A stretch of DNA of 64,000 bases from Vibrio hippocampi (GTDB lineage: Bacteria; Pseudomonadota; Gammaproteobacteria; Enterobacterales; Vibrionaceae). A program made the translations under genes and the position numbers. The stretch lies in the NCBI RefSeq assembly GCF_921292975.1, contig NZ_CAKLCM010000003.1, forward strand, positions 1,178,001 to 1,242,000, given 5' to 3'. The notes beneath the pieces are model-generated. The model was not told where the DNA came from, made no database searches, and saw only the letters and a list, made by a program, of their open reading frames with translations. This document shows, one piece after another, positions 33,379 through 41,712 of this stretch (position 1 is the first letter of the stretch; each line of letters begins with the position of its first letter).

Positions 33379-34539
33379 ATGACGAATCAGTTTAATAGAA
33401 TCGCACTTGGTCTTGGACTAACGGCCGCTTCTGCGGCGGCGATGGAGTGCAAAAAGGACAGGCATAATAGAACTGCTTTCTATTATGCCTGTCCTTATTT
33501 CCAAGTCTTTCCACCAAGTGTTGCTTCGACAAACTCTACCCCGCTGTTTTACTGTATTTATGACACTTCTAAACCAATTAACCATGAAAATAACCACACT
33601 ACTGCTATGGTTAATAGTGTAGTTTTTATTGCGAGATTGGCTTTTATGGAAGAAAGTAAATTTGAAGAATATGAGGCGATTATGACGTCGTTACCTGATC
33701 TGGTTTTTGTTCTCACTGAGTCGGGGCGTTATGTCGCAATTTTAGGGGGGCACAGCTCTGATCAATATCACGATGGGGCTTTTTTGGAAAATCTCAGCCT
33801 ATTTGATGTACTCCCCATTCAAAAAGCGGCGTGGTTTATCCAGAAGATCAAGGAAACACTGTTAGCGGATAAGTTAATGGTGTTTGAATACTCACTGTCA
33901 GCGGATGATGTTGAAAATATTAACCCAAGTTCGGGTCCTGCCGGAGAGTTGCGATTTGAGGGGCGTCTCAGTCCTCTAAAGTCTTTACGATATGGTGAAC
34001 GAGCGGTGGTGTGGGTGGCGCGAAATATCACCGAACGCTACCAATTAGAGCAAAAGTTAATTTTTCAGGCGGAAATCGACCCTCTGTCCAATGCATTCAA
34101 TCGCCGGAAATTTTTTCATTGCATGGAGCTAGCCTTCTATAACTTCCAACGGTATGGCGATAACGTCAACTTTCTTCTGTTGGATATTGATAATTTTAAG
34201 CAAATCAATGATAAGTATGGACATCAAGCTGGTGATAAGGTCATCCAAAGCATTGCTCAATTGTGTCAGGCAAAGCTGAGGAAAACGGATGTATTCGGAC
34301 GCATTGGTGGCGACGAGTTTGGCATTATTTACAAAAGCTCGCCTGCTGGTTCACTCGCTTTTGCTAAACGACTAAACAAGCTTATCTTATCCGTGCCTTC
34401 CGACATCAGTGCGTCTTTCAGTATTGGTATCAGTCAATTTAAACAGAGTGACACCACGATTGAACAAATCTATCAAAGAGCTGATCTTGCGCTTTATCAA
34501 TCAAAAAAGGCTGGCAGAAACATGTGCTGTGCTCATTAG
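33379..34539 (+). CDS. PAS-GGDEF diguanylate cyclase
   Basis: A 386-residue frame whose C-terminal domain (from about residue 225) is a complete GGDEF domain with FGRIGGDEFG and an inhibitory RxxD site (RKTD) five residues before it. It should make cyclic di-GMP and be product-inhibited. Residues about 90-215 resemble a PAS sensor (EEYEAIMTSLPDLVFVL). The first start (33379) has a good GGAG site. However, its 89 extra residues are encoded partly by a perfect REP palindrome (33454-33496) and contain no domain. The older start is probably the ATG at 33646 (MEESKFEEY), whose ribosome site is weak. An inserted repeat thus appears to have altered the gene's 5' end. Confidence 0.88.
   Translation: MTNQFNRIALGLGLTAASAAAMECKKDRHNRTAFYYACPYFQVFPPSVASTNSTPLFYCIYDTSKPINHENNHTTAMVNSVVFIARLAFMEESKFEEYEAIMTSLPDLVFVLTESGRYVAILGGHSSDQYHDGAFLENLSLFDVLPIQKAAWFIQKIKETLLADKLMVFEYSLSADDVENINPSSGPAGELRFEGRLSPLKSLRYGERAVVWVARNITERYQLEQKLIFQAEIDPLSNAFNRRKFFHCMELAFYNFQRYGDNVNFLLLDIDNFKQINDKYGHQAGDKVIQSIAQLCQAKLRKTDVFGRIGGDEFGIIYKSSPAGSLAFAKRLNKLILSVPSDISASFSIGISQFKQSDTTIEQIYQRADLALYQSKKAGRNMCCAH
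33454..33496. repeat. Perfect REP palindrome
   Basis: AAGGACAGGCATAATAG and its exact reverse complement are separated by a 9-base loop. The arms carry the GGACAGGCA core also found beside the RAYT gene and at 44148-44184. It lies inside the N-terminal coding frame of the GGDEF gene. Confidence 0.9.
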
Positions 34540-34584
34540 CATTAGCTCATCAGCAATCATCGTTAACCGCTATCCACTTCAAAA

Positions 34585-34618
34585 AAACAGCCATGCACTA
34601 TTAAAGGCATGGCTGTTT
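34585..34618. terminator. Bidirectional rho-independent terminator
   Basis: The perfect arms AAACAGCCATGC and GCATGGCTGTTT enclose a 10-base loop, with an A tract on the left that gives T residues for the minus-strand lipoprotein gene. It also ends the plus-strand GGDEF transcript. Confidence 0.9.
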
Positions 34619-34646
34619 GAATTGCTCGCATCCGCTTAGCGGACGC

Positions 34647-35630
34647 TTACTTTACTTCGTATCTCAGTAACACTTCATTATCTAGCACCACATTCGTTGA
34701 CCATATAAAGCTGGCTCCCGCGCCACTGAATTTATCAATAAAGTTCATGTAGGATTTTTTGTTGTTCACGCCGATTTCATCTTCTGAATATTGCGAGGCT
34801 TGGGGCCAAGAGGTGGAATCAAAGTCAGGATTCATCCAATTGTTTGGCGTCTGCCAATGAGCAGCGTAAGCATTACCGCCATCGTCCGTCCCTTCTGTGG
34901 TACACGTTTCTGATAAACGCTGACCATCCACTTCACTTAGACAAGTGAGATCATAAATGGGTGAGGTATAAAACGTTTGAGCTTGCCAGTCAGAACCGGT
35001 CACGGTGCCATCACTAAAACTGGCGATAAAACCACCATCTCCCGGATGATAAGCCTTGCCTCGATTATCTTCTGTGCCCAAGCCAAGGTTTTCTTCCCAA
35101 TCGATAACTTTTACCGCAATCGTGTACGGCTTGCTGACTTTAAACTTGACGATACTCGAGTTAAATGGCGTGAATGGTACGGTGTCTACCGCAACGAGTG
35201 TGCCATTGATGTAAAGCTCAAAGTAGTTATCAGCGAAAATGTAGCCGGTAATTTCTTCCCCATCAGCATCAATCACCGCAACAGGGATCGAGGCTTGATC
35301 GATATCAGCAATACTTTGGGGCGTGATATTGGCACATTCTTCATATAGGTCGACCGCTTTTGGCGCGGTGGTAAAGTGATTATCGGCAGGCACCGTCCAG
35401 ACCTTTCCTTGCGAGTCTGCAATTTCCCCCACACCTGCTACTCGACTGCGCCCATTTTCGCAGGTGAAGAGGTTGGATTCTAAGGTTTTAGCCAAACCTT
35501 GAGTAATACTGGCAGAACCACGGTAATCACTGATACGACTACTTGAGCCTGATTCCGTCGTTGGCGTGCACCCTGCGGTGAGTAGAATAAGCGATGCAAG
35601 GGTAATTATCTGATTTTTGTTGGAGAGCAT
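34647..35630 (-). CDS. Lipoprotein of unknown function
   Basis: From the ATG at 35630 (preceded by AAAGGA) the protein is 327 residues. The frame continues upstream to 35753 only because it reads through a REP-like sequence. The signal MLSNKNQIITLASLILLTAGC has a clean lipobox (LTAGC), so the protein is a lipoprotein. The mature part is beta-rich with acidic patches and three further Cys in DLTCLSEV, ETCTTEG and LYEECAN. The segment YFELYINGTLVAVDTVPFTPFN resembles galactose-binding-like jelly-roll folds. No family is recognised. It is monocistronic between the terminator and the RAYT element. Confidence 0.75.
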   Translation of the reverse strand: MLSNKNQIITLASLILLTAGCTPTTESGSSSRISDYRGSASITQGLAKTLESNLFTCENGRSRVAGVGEIADSQGKVWTVPADNHFTTAPKAVDLYEECANITPQSIADIDQASIPVAVIDADGEEITGYIFADNYFELYINGTLVAVDTVPFTPFNSSIVKFKVSKPYTIAVKVIDWEENLGLGTEDNRGKAYHPGDGGFIASFSDGTVTGSDWQAQTFYTSPIYDLTCLSEVDGQRLSETCTTEGTDDGGNAYAAHWQTPNNWMNPDFDSTSWPQASQYSEDEIGVNNKKSYMNFIDKFSGAGASFIWSTNVVLDNEVLLRYEVK

Positions 35631-35743
35631 TAACTTGATGTCCTTTGCGAGAAGGCGGTTAAACTTAACGGTAGCATTAAACCGATATAGTGCAACCAGA
35701 ATGGTTTTAGGAAGTGGTTTTAGAAAGGACATGGTTTTAGAAA

Positions 35744-35752
35744 GGACAGGCA
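35744..35752. repeat. REP-like core, left flank of the RAYT gene
   Basis: GGACAGGCA preceded by AAA; a shortened copy AAAGGACATGG lies at about 35725. It is in inverted orientation to the copy at 37004-37012 on the far side of the transposase gene. Confidence 0.7.
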
Positions 35753-35921
35753 TAGTAAAAAGTAAGTTTTACAGCAACGTCATCCCTGCTCCCCTTAGGT
35801 TTTAGCGTAGGGTGCTTTGAGTGCGATTGAAGCGAAAATAACGGAATACTAAAATGACAGCCACACGAAAGCTCAGCTTTCGTTGCTGATGCCAGTTAGA
35901 GGGTTTATCAATGACGTTACA

Positions 35922-36881
35922 TTATCCAAGCGAGTAGCCACACATCCGCTGCCGTTGCATCTTCGCTATTGCTAATGGAAAGCTGGCTTTGCTGCCGACT
36001 AAGGTTGCCCGCTGTCTTTCTAGTTGGGTACACACTTTGAGCCACTCTTGCTGAGTCAGGTTTAGCCTTTCCAGAAGTGGCGGTAATTCGGCATTAATGC
36101 TCGCTCTTCCTTGTCTAAATTCTCGTCCAGTCCAGTCGACAAGTTCAAGATAATCCATCAGTCTGAAAGGGATCCCAGCGAACGTTTCATGGGTTGAGTT
36201 TCCAATAAATGGGTGAAGACACGGAGCGGTGGGTTGCCCACGATTTAGAGCCTTGAGGCGGTCTTGAACAGAAGTGTAGTCTGATGTTTCTGACTTTTTA
36301 GCCATGCCTGCTCGAATGGGATTCAAGTCGGTATAAGCCATGGCGGCAAGCAGCGCTTTTTCATCTAATAGCGCCTGACTTTTGTAGCGACTTTCCCAGA
36401 AGTGCCCTGTGCAGTCCTCCTCTCGGTTTGCCTTCATCGCAATGTCGAAGTTCAGCTCGCGCATAAACCAACTAAGGCTGTATAAGCGCTCTCGCCACTG
36501 CTCCACGATTTCATGGGCTGCGTTTAACTCGGCAACACTTTTTATCTGGTTTGAAAGCAAACGCTGTATTAGCACGGGTTTTGTATGAAGCTGACTCCAC
36601 CGCTCGATCACATCAAAGTCCGACAATGCTTCCGCTTGCTGTTGATTGATATGTACTACCACATGATAGTGATTACTCATCACCGCATAGGCACAGATGT
36701 CGATACAGAAAACTTGGCTTAGTTGTTTGATTCTGGACTGTATCCAGCCCCGTCGATGCTCATAACTTGTTTGTGATTGTTCATCATAACCACACAGAAA
36801 TGTACGGCGAACACAGCGGGAGACGCAGTGATAGTACGGTGTGGCCTCTAAACACACTTGCTGACTTCTGGCTTGGGTCAT
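35922..36881 (-). CDS. REP-associated tyrosine transposase (RAYT, Y1/HUH family)
   Basis: About 319 residues from the ATG at 36881 (GGAG upstream); a longer frame starts at 36911. The TnpA-REP features are YYHCVSRCVRRTFLCG at the start, the HUH metal pair in MSNHYHVVVH, a GHFWESRYKSQALLDE segment, and the nucleophile Tyr in MAYTDLNPIRAGM. RAYTs are domesticated IS200/IS605-like enzymes that act on REP hairpins. The gene lies between inverted GGACAGGCA copies at 35744 and 37004, and other copies occur throughout the window, so these are its probable substrates. All catalytic residues appear intact. Confidence 0.9.
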   Translation of the reverse strand: MTQARSQQVCLEATPYYHCVSRCVRRTFLCGYDEQSQTSYEHRRGWIQSRIKQLSQVFCIDICAYAVMSNHYHVVVHINQQQAEALSDFDVIERWSQLHTKPVLIQRLLSNQIKSVAELNAAHEIVEQWRERLYSLSWFMRELNFDIAMKANREEDCTGHFWESRYKSQALLDEKALLAAMAYTDLNPIRAGMAKKSETSDYTSVQDRLKALNRGQPTAPCLHPFIGNSTHETFAGIPFRLMDYLELVDWTGREFRQGRASINAELPPLLERLNLTQQEWLKVCTQLERQRATLVGSKASFPLAIAKMQRQRMCGYSLG

Positions 36882-37003
36882 GATGGGCTCCGACGGTGGA
36901 ATTTTCACCAATATAGCCTACCGCTTGATAGAAAGCTGAATCACCACAGAATTTTACGAGTGAGTTTGAAGTTTTATGCAATGACTCAGCCGTTTTCATA
37001 GAT

Positions 37004-37012
37004 TGCCTGTCC
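37004..37012. repeat. REP-like core, right flank of the RAYT gene
   Basis: TGCCTGTCC followed by TTA. It abuts the stop codon of the dioxygenase gene at 37013 and is the inverted partner of the copy at 35744. Confidence 0.7.
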
Positions 37013-37984
37013 TTACAAAAAAGACTCACTTTCAGACTCTGGACTGCGGTATTCATAAGTGTCAGAAAATCGCGATAGAATCCAATCTCCTGCCGTTATT
37101 GGTGGGTACTGAGTTTGTTCCCCAGGCACTAAACAAGAATCTAGGGTTTCGACCAGAGTATCGAAGTCTGGCTCTACAAAAAATGGCATTGAGAATCGCG
37201 TTACGCCTTGAGTGGGACTCATCACACGATGTGCCGTAGATTTATAACGATCGTTTGTCCATCGCTGCATCAAATCCCCAATATTGACCACGAAGCTATT
37301 TTCAACAGGTAGGGCATCAACCCATTCGCCATCCATACCTTGCACTTGAAGACCACCCGTTTGGTCTTGGTAGAGCAAGGTAATGCAACCATAATCTGTG
37401 TGTGCCCCTGCCCCATTACTCATTTTTTCTTGAGGTGGATAATGAATGAAACGCAATACGCTAACAGGATAGTTAAAGCTTTGTGTAAAGAAGTTTTCCG
37501 GCTGTTTCAATGCAATAGCCATAGCTTTAAGGATTCTTAGACCGACCTGCATGGTCAGCTCATAATGTTGCTGAACCAAAGGGACAAATCCTTCAAGGTT
37601 GGGGTATTGATTTGGTCCATAAAGATCGGGGCAGCGACCAACTTGAGGATGAAAAGGGCTAAGATCGAGTGCCATGTCAAAGGTCTCTTTAAAGTCTTTA
37701 GGTCCGTTTGGGTCAAGTTGTTCTGCACTCACTTGTCCCCACCCTCTGTGATTACCAGAATGTTGGATATTTATCTTCTGTTTTTCTTGTTCGCTTAGTG
37801 CAAAGAACTGACTGGCCATCGCTTCAACGCTAGAAAACTGCTGTTCCGGAATACCGTGACCTGTGACATAAAAGAATCCAGTATCACGGCAGGCCTTGTC
37901 AATAGCCTCGATGACATCATTCCATTGATTAGTATCTGGATTTGCAAGTGCTGATATATCTATTATGGGTAAATTTGCGTTCAT
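37013..37984 (-). CDS. Isopenicillin-N-synthase-type 2-oxoglutarate/Fe(II) dioxygenase (copy 1)
   Basis: A 323-residue non-haem iron oxygenase with the DIOX_N domain (PIIDISALANPD, then GFFYVTGHGIP) and a double-stranded beta-helix core. The iron ligands are His and Asp in AHTDYGCITLL and the distal His in STAHRV; RFSMPFF supplies the RxS 2-oxoglutarate site. It lies 73 bases downstream of the amidohydrolase gene on the same strand, so it probably shares that riboswitch-preceded transcript. A paralogue is encoded at 42553. Hydroxylation or demethylation of a nucleobase-like substrate is suggested by context. ACC oxidase or gibberellin oxidase names given to such proteins should not be taken literally. 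Confidence 0.88.
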   Translation of the reverse strand: MNANLPIIDISALANPDTNQWNDVIEAIDKACRDTGFFYVTGHGIPEQQFSSVEAMASQFFALSEQEKQKINIQHSGNHRGWGQVSAEQLDPNGPKDFKETFDMALDLSPFHPQVGRCPDLYGPNQYPNLEGFVPLVQQHYELTMQVGLRILKAMAIALKQPENFFTQSFNYPVSVLRFIHYPPQEKMSNGAGAHTDYGCITLLYQDQTGGLQVQGMDGEWVDALPVENSFVVNIGDLMQRWTNDRYKSTAHRVMSPTQGVTRFSMPFFVEPDFDTLVETLDSCLVPGEQTQYPPITAGDWILSRFSDTYEYRSPESESESFL

Positions 37985-38057
37985 ATTTTTTCCTACACGA
38001 GTCCATTGATGAATGGTACTTACATCTGTTTCTTTAATGACTGTTATCTGTTAATCA

Positions 38058-39404
38058 CTAAACATTCGCCATTAAAAGTGCCATCTCGTGGCGTAGTTCA
38101 GCGACAAGTTGATGAATGTCTACAACGGTACTTTCTTGCTTTGCGATAACTGGACGTCCTTGAATGAAACTATACTCAACGATCGCGGGTTCTCCGCAAA
38201 GAATTGGCGCAAACTCTGGAGAATGAACCATTGCCATTCGGGGTGAGTCGATACGATATAGAACTAAGTCAGCCGCATACCCGACTGCTATTTGACCACT
38301 TTTGAAACCCAACAAATCGGCACCATTTTTTGTGCCCCAGCCCATGACTTGATTGAGCTTTATCGAATCTGCGCCATGCTGAGAGCGATGCAGTAGCCAA
38401 GCTAGATTAAGCTCTTGCAGCATGGAGCCAGACTCAGCAGAGGCAGAGCCATCTACCCCCATGGTCACGTTGATGCCAATTGAATCCATGTCTAATGCCG
38501 AAGCAATTCCACTTCCCAGTCTGCAATTTGATGTGGGACAGTGTGAAATCGAAGTGTGTGAATCAGAAAGGAGTTGTCTCGCCGGTTTGTCCGTATGTAC
38601 CATATGTGCAAACCACACATCCTCGCCCACCCAATCGCAGCTCGCAGCGTATTCCATGGCGCTCATACCATACTTGCTTTGAGCTTGCTGCTCGTCGTCA
38701 CTCACTTCTAATAAGTGAGAGTGCATTTTTAGCTGATGCTGACGAGCAAATTTAGCGAATTCCTTTAAGTGCCCCGCTTCGCAGGAATGAATCAGGCTTG
38801 TCGGTGCCATACAGACTCGGCTCATCGACAAAGGAGCGTTATCGTGAAAGTTTAAGCTGTGCTCCATCCTTTGCATTACCAACTCAGGTGTTTCTGGTTT
38901 GAGTTGCATACTTTGCACGCCTTTATGGCTACCTATGCTAGTGGCACTTCCTCGACACAGTACAAATCGCATCCCCATATTTCGAGCAGCACGCCACACC
39001 GCTTCTTCAACCTCAGGACTAGATTGATAATGATAGAGATAGTGATGATCGGCGCAGGTCGTTGCACCGGAGAATTGGAGTTCATATAGCCCTAGCTTGG
39101 CAGCAAGGTACGTTAATCTCGGTGAGATTTTTGGCCAAAAGCGATACGGTACTGCGGCCAACCATTCGCCAAGCCCTTTATTTAACCCGTCAGGAATTCC
39201 TTTTAAAACAGATTGTGCCAAGTGATGGTGGGTATTAACCATACCGGGATATATAACGCAGCCTCGTGCGTCTATCAGTTCGTCACCTTGTAACGGTAAA
39301 TCGTACCCAATCTCGGCGATGATGCCTTCACGAATTCTAACATCGCCCTTAAAAGTACCCGCTGCTTTCAGAATACCCTCAGAATTTTTTATAACGTATC
39401 CCAT
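38058..39404 (-). CDS. Amidohydrolase/deaminase of the TrzA/AtzB and 8-oxoguanine deaminase group
   Basis: A 448-residue cyclic-amidine hydrolase. The metal motif HxH is in VNTHHHLAQ; further ligands are His in MHSHLLE and HMVH and the Asp in GVDGSAS. SHCPTSNCRLGSG is a family hallmark. Members deaminate guanine, 8-oxoguanine, cytosine, S-adenosylhomocysteine or triazines. The ATG at 39404 follows AAGGAG at 6 bases; a TTG at 39407 precedes it. A conserved structured leader, probably a riboswitch, ends just before the ribosome site. It is co-directional with dioxygenase copy 1 and divergent from the importer genes, so it probably processes the imported ring compound. Confidence 0.88.
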   Translation of the reverse strand: MGYVIKNSEGILKAAGTFKGDVRIREGIIAEIGYDLPLQGDELIDARGCVIYPGMVNTHHHLAQSVLKGIPDGLNKGLGEWLAAVPYRFWPKISPRLTYLAAKLGLYELQFSGATTCADHHYLYHYQSSPEVEEAVWRAARNMGMRFVLCRGSATSIGSHKGVQSMQLKPETPELVMQRMEHSLNFHDNAPLSMSRVCMAPTSLIHSCEAGHLKEFAKFARQHQLKMHSHLLEVSDDEQQAQSKYGMSAMEYAASCDWVGEDVWFAHMVHTDKPARQLLSDSHTSISHCPTSNCRLGSGIASALDMDSIGINVTMGVDGSASAESGSMLQELNLAWLLHRSQHGADSIKLNQVMGWGTKNGADLLGFKSGQIAVGYAADLVLYRIDSPRMAMVHSPEFAPILCGEPAIVEYSFIQGRPVIAKQESTVVDIHQLVAELRHEMALLMANV

Positions 39405-39423
39405 CAATTACTCCTTAACATGA

Positions 39424-39464
39424 TGAGCAATGTCCCGGAAAAATCCTGACCGCTTCTACTCCTA
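39424..39464 (-). promoter_or_regulatory. NMT1-like (xanthine-I type) riboswitch candidate, copy A, leader of the amidohydrolase gene
   Basis: Reading on the minus strand, AGGAGTAGAAGCGG is followed by a short stem-loop (CAGGA-TTT-TTCCGG with an A.G mismatch) and GACATTGCTC. GAG pairs with CTC to close the aptamer. The same GAGTAGAAGCG and G[AG]CATTGCTC blocks occur in copies B and C. TTGCTC can instead pair with GAGTAA, which overlaps the AAGGAG ribosome site at 39416-39411. Aptamer formation would therefore free translation (an ON switch). The link to the NMT1 motif is from memory and context. Confidence 0.7.
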
Positions 39465-39821
39465 AATTATGGTTTCAATTAGTATGCAGCAAAAAACACG
39501 CCATCATGTTAATTATCATTACCCTTAGCCATACACCCAACCTCCCTTGCAACACGAATAAATAAACACATAAACATCAAGTTAACAATCAAGCAACTAA
39601 TGCACAATTTCCGTGCATCACTTCCCCACCATGAATCAGATGTCGCTTAATCTATCAGCCAAATTTGATTCACTAACCTCTTTAAAGATTCAAGCCATAC
39701 CAGACACGCCCTAAAATGCAACAAAAGTGTTACATTTCTGGCATGCGATTTGCGTTAGTGATTTGCACAAGATTAACGAAAAGAAAATTCAGACTATAAG
39801 AAAAACCGACACGTAAAGTCA

Positions 39822-39877
39822 TTAGCAAGAGTAGAAGCGTTTATCTAGTCACCACGGCAGATAGAGACATTGCTCGT
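39822..39877 (+). promoter_or_regulatory. NMT1-like (xanthine-I type) riboswitch candidate, copy B, leader of the ABC importer operon
   Basis: AGCAAGAGTAGAAGCGTT is followed by a TATCT...AGATA stem with a 12-base loop, then GAGACATTGCTC. AGCAA and TTGCT, or GAG and CTC, can close the outer helix. It ends 10 bases before the AAGGA ribosome site of the substrate-binding protein gene. No clear anti-Shine-Dalgarno helix was found for this copy. Confidence 0.7.
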
Positions 39878-39898
39878 AAACATCGAAAAGGATCTAGT

Positions 39899-40885
39899 AT
39901 GCTTAAAACGCTCAGCTCAACATTACTTCTAACCACTCTTAGCTTCACCACTCTCGCAGCCGACAAGGTAAAATTCCAACTTGATTGGTTACCTGGTGGA
40001 GACAAAGCCCCTGTTTATGTTGGTATTGATAAAGGGATCTTCGCTAAATACGATCTAGAAGTCAGTATCAACCAAGGTAGAGGCTCAACAGAAGCAATCA
40101 CAAAACTCGCTACGGGTATTTCTGACGTTGGTTCGGCTGATATCTCAGCTTTGCTTGTCGCTAAAGCTAGCAACGATGTGCCAGTATCAGCTGTCTATTC
40201 GGTATTTAGCCAAGCACCTCATGCATTTTTTGTCGTGGATGATGGAACGATCAACTCAATGGAAGACATTAAAGGAAAGCGTGTCGCAACCTCACCTTTC
40301 ACCTCATCGAATCTCTACCTTCCAATAGTGTTAAACCAAAGCGGATTAACTGAAGACGACATTAAGTTGACTAAAGCTGACCCTGGTGCTTTAGGTCCAA
40401 TGCTAGCAACCGGAAATACCGATGTTTTAATCTCATGGGTCACGAGTACAGAGGCACTTAAAAGCCAAGCGAAACAAGCCGGTAAATCGCTAAAAGTCAT
40501 GCCATGGCACGAAGTTGGTCTAGAGCAATACTCTACTTCGCTACTTGCCAGTGATCGCTTTTTAGCTGAACGTCCTGATGTAGCAAAACGCTTTATCAAA
40601 GCCTTCGAGGAAGCTGTTGCATATACCTGGGCTAACCCTGTTGCAAGCGCAGAATCTATCCACAAAATTGTGCCTGAAGTGGACGTAAAAGTAGCGACCG
40701 ATACCATTACTTCTATTCATGGTTTAGTTTACAACCCAATAAGTGAAGCCTCTACTTTGGGTCAATTTGATTCAAAACATCTAGCATCAACATGGAAATG
40801 GACATCAGCAGCACAAGGCATAGATGAAGCGAGCTTTGACCCTGAAGACGCTCTAAACCGCGCATTTTTACCGGAGATGGAATAA
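39899..40885 (+). CDS. ABC transporter substrate-binding protein, NMT1/THI5-like
   Basis: A 328-residue periplasmic binding protein with signal peptide ending TLAA-D. The mature start VKFQLDWLPGGDKAPVYVGIDKG is the hallmark of the NMT1/THI5-like/SsuA group, which binds pyrimidines, purine-like rings, sulfonates or nitrate. The DWLP form with aromatic ring-binding residues favours a nucleobase-type ligand over taurine. Its stop overlaps the next ATG by one base (TAATG at 40883). It leads the importer operon behind riboswitch copy B and brings the substrate for the deaminase and dioxygenase enzymes. Ligand identity is inferred. Confidence 0.88.
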   Translation: MLKTLSSTLLLTTLSFTTLAADKVKFQLDWLPGGDKAPVYVGIDKGIFAKYDLEVSINQGRGSTEAITKLATGISDVGSADISALLVAKASNDVPVSAVYSVFSQAPHAFFVVDDGTINSMEDIKGKRVATSPFTSSNLYLPIVLNQSGLTEDDIKLTKADPGALGPMLATGNTDVLISWVTSTEALKSQAKQAGKSLKVMPWHEVGLEQYSTSLLASDRFLAERPDVAKRFIKAFEEAVAYTWANPVASAESIHKIVPEVDVKVATDTITSIHGLVYNPISEASTLGQFDSKHLASTWKWTSAAQGIDEASFDPEDALNRAFLPEME

Positions 40886-41703
40886 TGGCTGCATTTGTTG
40901 AATTTAAGGAAGTATCACATACCTATGTGACCGACCAAGGAAAACCGGTTCCTGCGCTAAAAGATGTCAACTTTGCTATTGAAAGAAATCAGTTTATTGC
41001 AGTAGTCGGTCCGTCCGGCTGCGGCAAATCAACGCTTCTTAGATTGTTGTCAGGTCTGATTCCTGCCACAGAAGGTGAAGTCTCAGCCTTTGGTCAGCAA
41101 ATTACTGAACCGAGAGACGATATCGGGATAGTGTTTCAAAAACCAACCTTGTTACCGTGGTTAAGCATTTTGGATAACGTGCTATTTCCACTGAAGCATA
41201 AATTTAATTTCGTTGGAGAAAAGGACAAACAAAGAGCCAAAGAACTCATCAACATGGTGGGACTGGAGGATTTTTTATCACAACGACCGGATGAGTTATC
41301 TGGCGGTATGCAACAACGAATCGGCATTGCCAGAGCGTTGTTACTCGACCCTGAGATTCTTATCATGGATGAACCGTTTTCGGCGCTCGATGCTCTAACT
41401 CGAGAAGAGATGGGGTTTGAGTTACAACGAATTTGGCAAGAAAAGCCTAAAACCGTCCTATTCATAACCCACTCAATTTCTGAGGCTGTATTGCTCGCCG
41501 ATAAAGTTCTGGTTATGAGTGAAAGACCGGGCTCAATTGCGGAAGAAATGGACATTGAGTTGCCCAGACCACGAAACATTGAAACTATTCAACAACCTGA
41601 GTTTGCCGATTATACCGCCCGTATACGCAAATATATTTACAAACCTCAATCCAAAGCAGTTGATAAACCTTCCGGTAAAACTGTGCTCAAAACCGTCGCT
41701 TAA
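40885..41703 (+). CDS. ABC transporter ATP-binding protein (SsuB/TauB/ThiZ type)
   Basis: A 272-residue ABC ATPase. Walker A is GPSGCGKST, the Q-loop GIVFQKPTLLPWL, the signature LSGGMQQRIGIARAL, Walker B ILIMDEPFSALD, and the H-loop ITHSIS. The LPWL segment after the Q-loop is typical of ATPases for nitrate/taurine/NMT1-type importers. It is translationally coupled to the binding-protein gene by a one-base overlap, and the permease follows within 10 bases. Confidence 0.94.
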   Translation: MAAFVEFKEVSHTYVTDQGKPVPALKDVNFAIERNQFIAVVGPSGCGKSTLLRLLSGLIPATEGEVSAFGQQITEPRDDIGIVFQKPTLLPWLSILDNVLFPLKHKFNFVGEKDKQRAKELINMVGLEDFLSQRPDELSGGMQQRIGIARALLLDPEILIMDEPFSALDALTREEMGFELQRIWQEKPKTVLFITHSISEAVLLADKVLVMSERPGSIAEEMDIELPRPRNIETIQQPEFADYTARIRKYIYKPQSKAVDKPSGKTVLKTVA

Positions 41704-41712
41704 GAGGTGAAT

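Larger units (their letters stand above)
39405..39898. other. Divergent control region between amidohydrolase and importer operons
   Basis: No gene is present. Each end carries one copy of a structured leader (39424-39464 on minus, 39822-39877 on plus). The AT-rich middle (39480-39800) must hold the two divergent promoters. No clear regulator-binding palindrome was recognised. Confidence 0.7.

Noticed and set aside
35631..35753. N-terminal extension of the lipoprotein gene
   Set aside because: It reads through a REP-like sequence and would bury the lipoprotein signal; the start at 35630 gives a clean lipobox.
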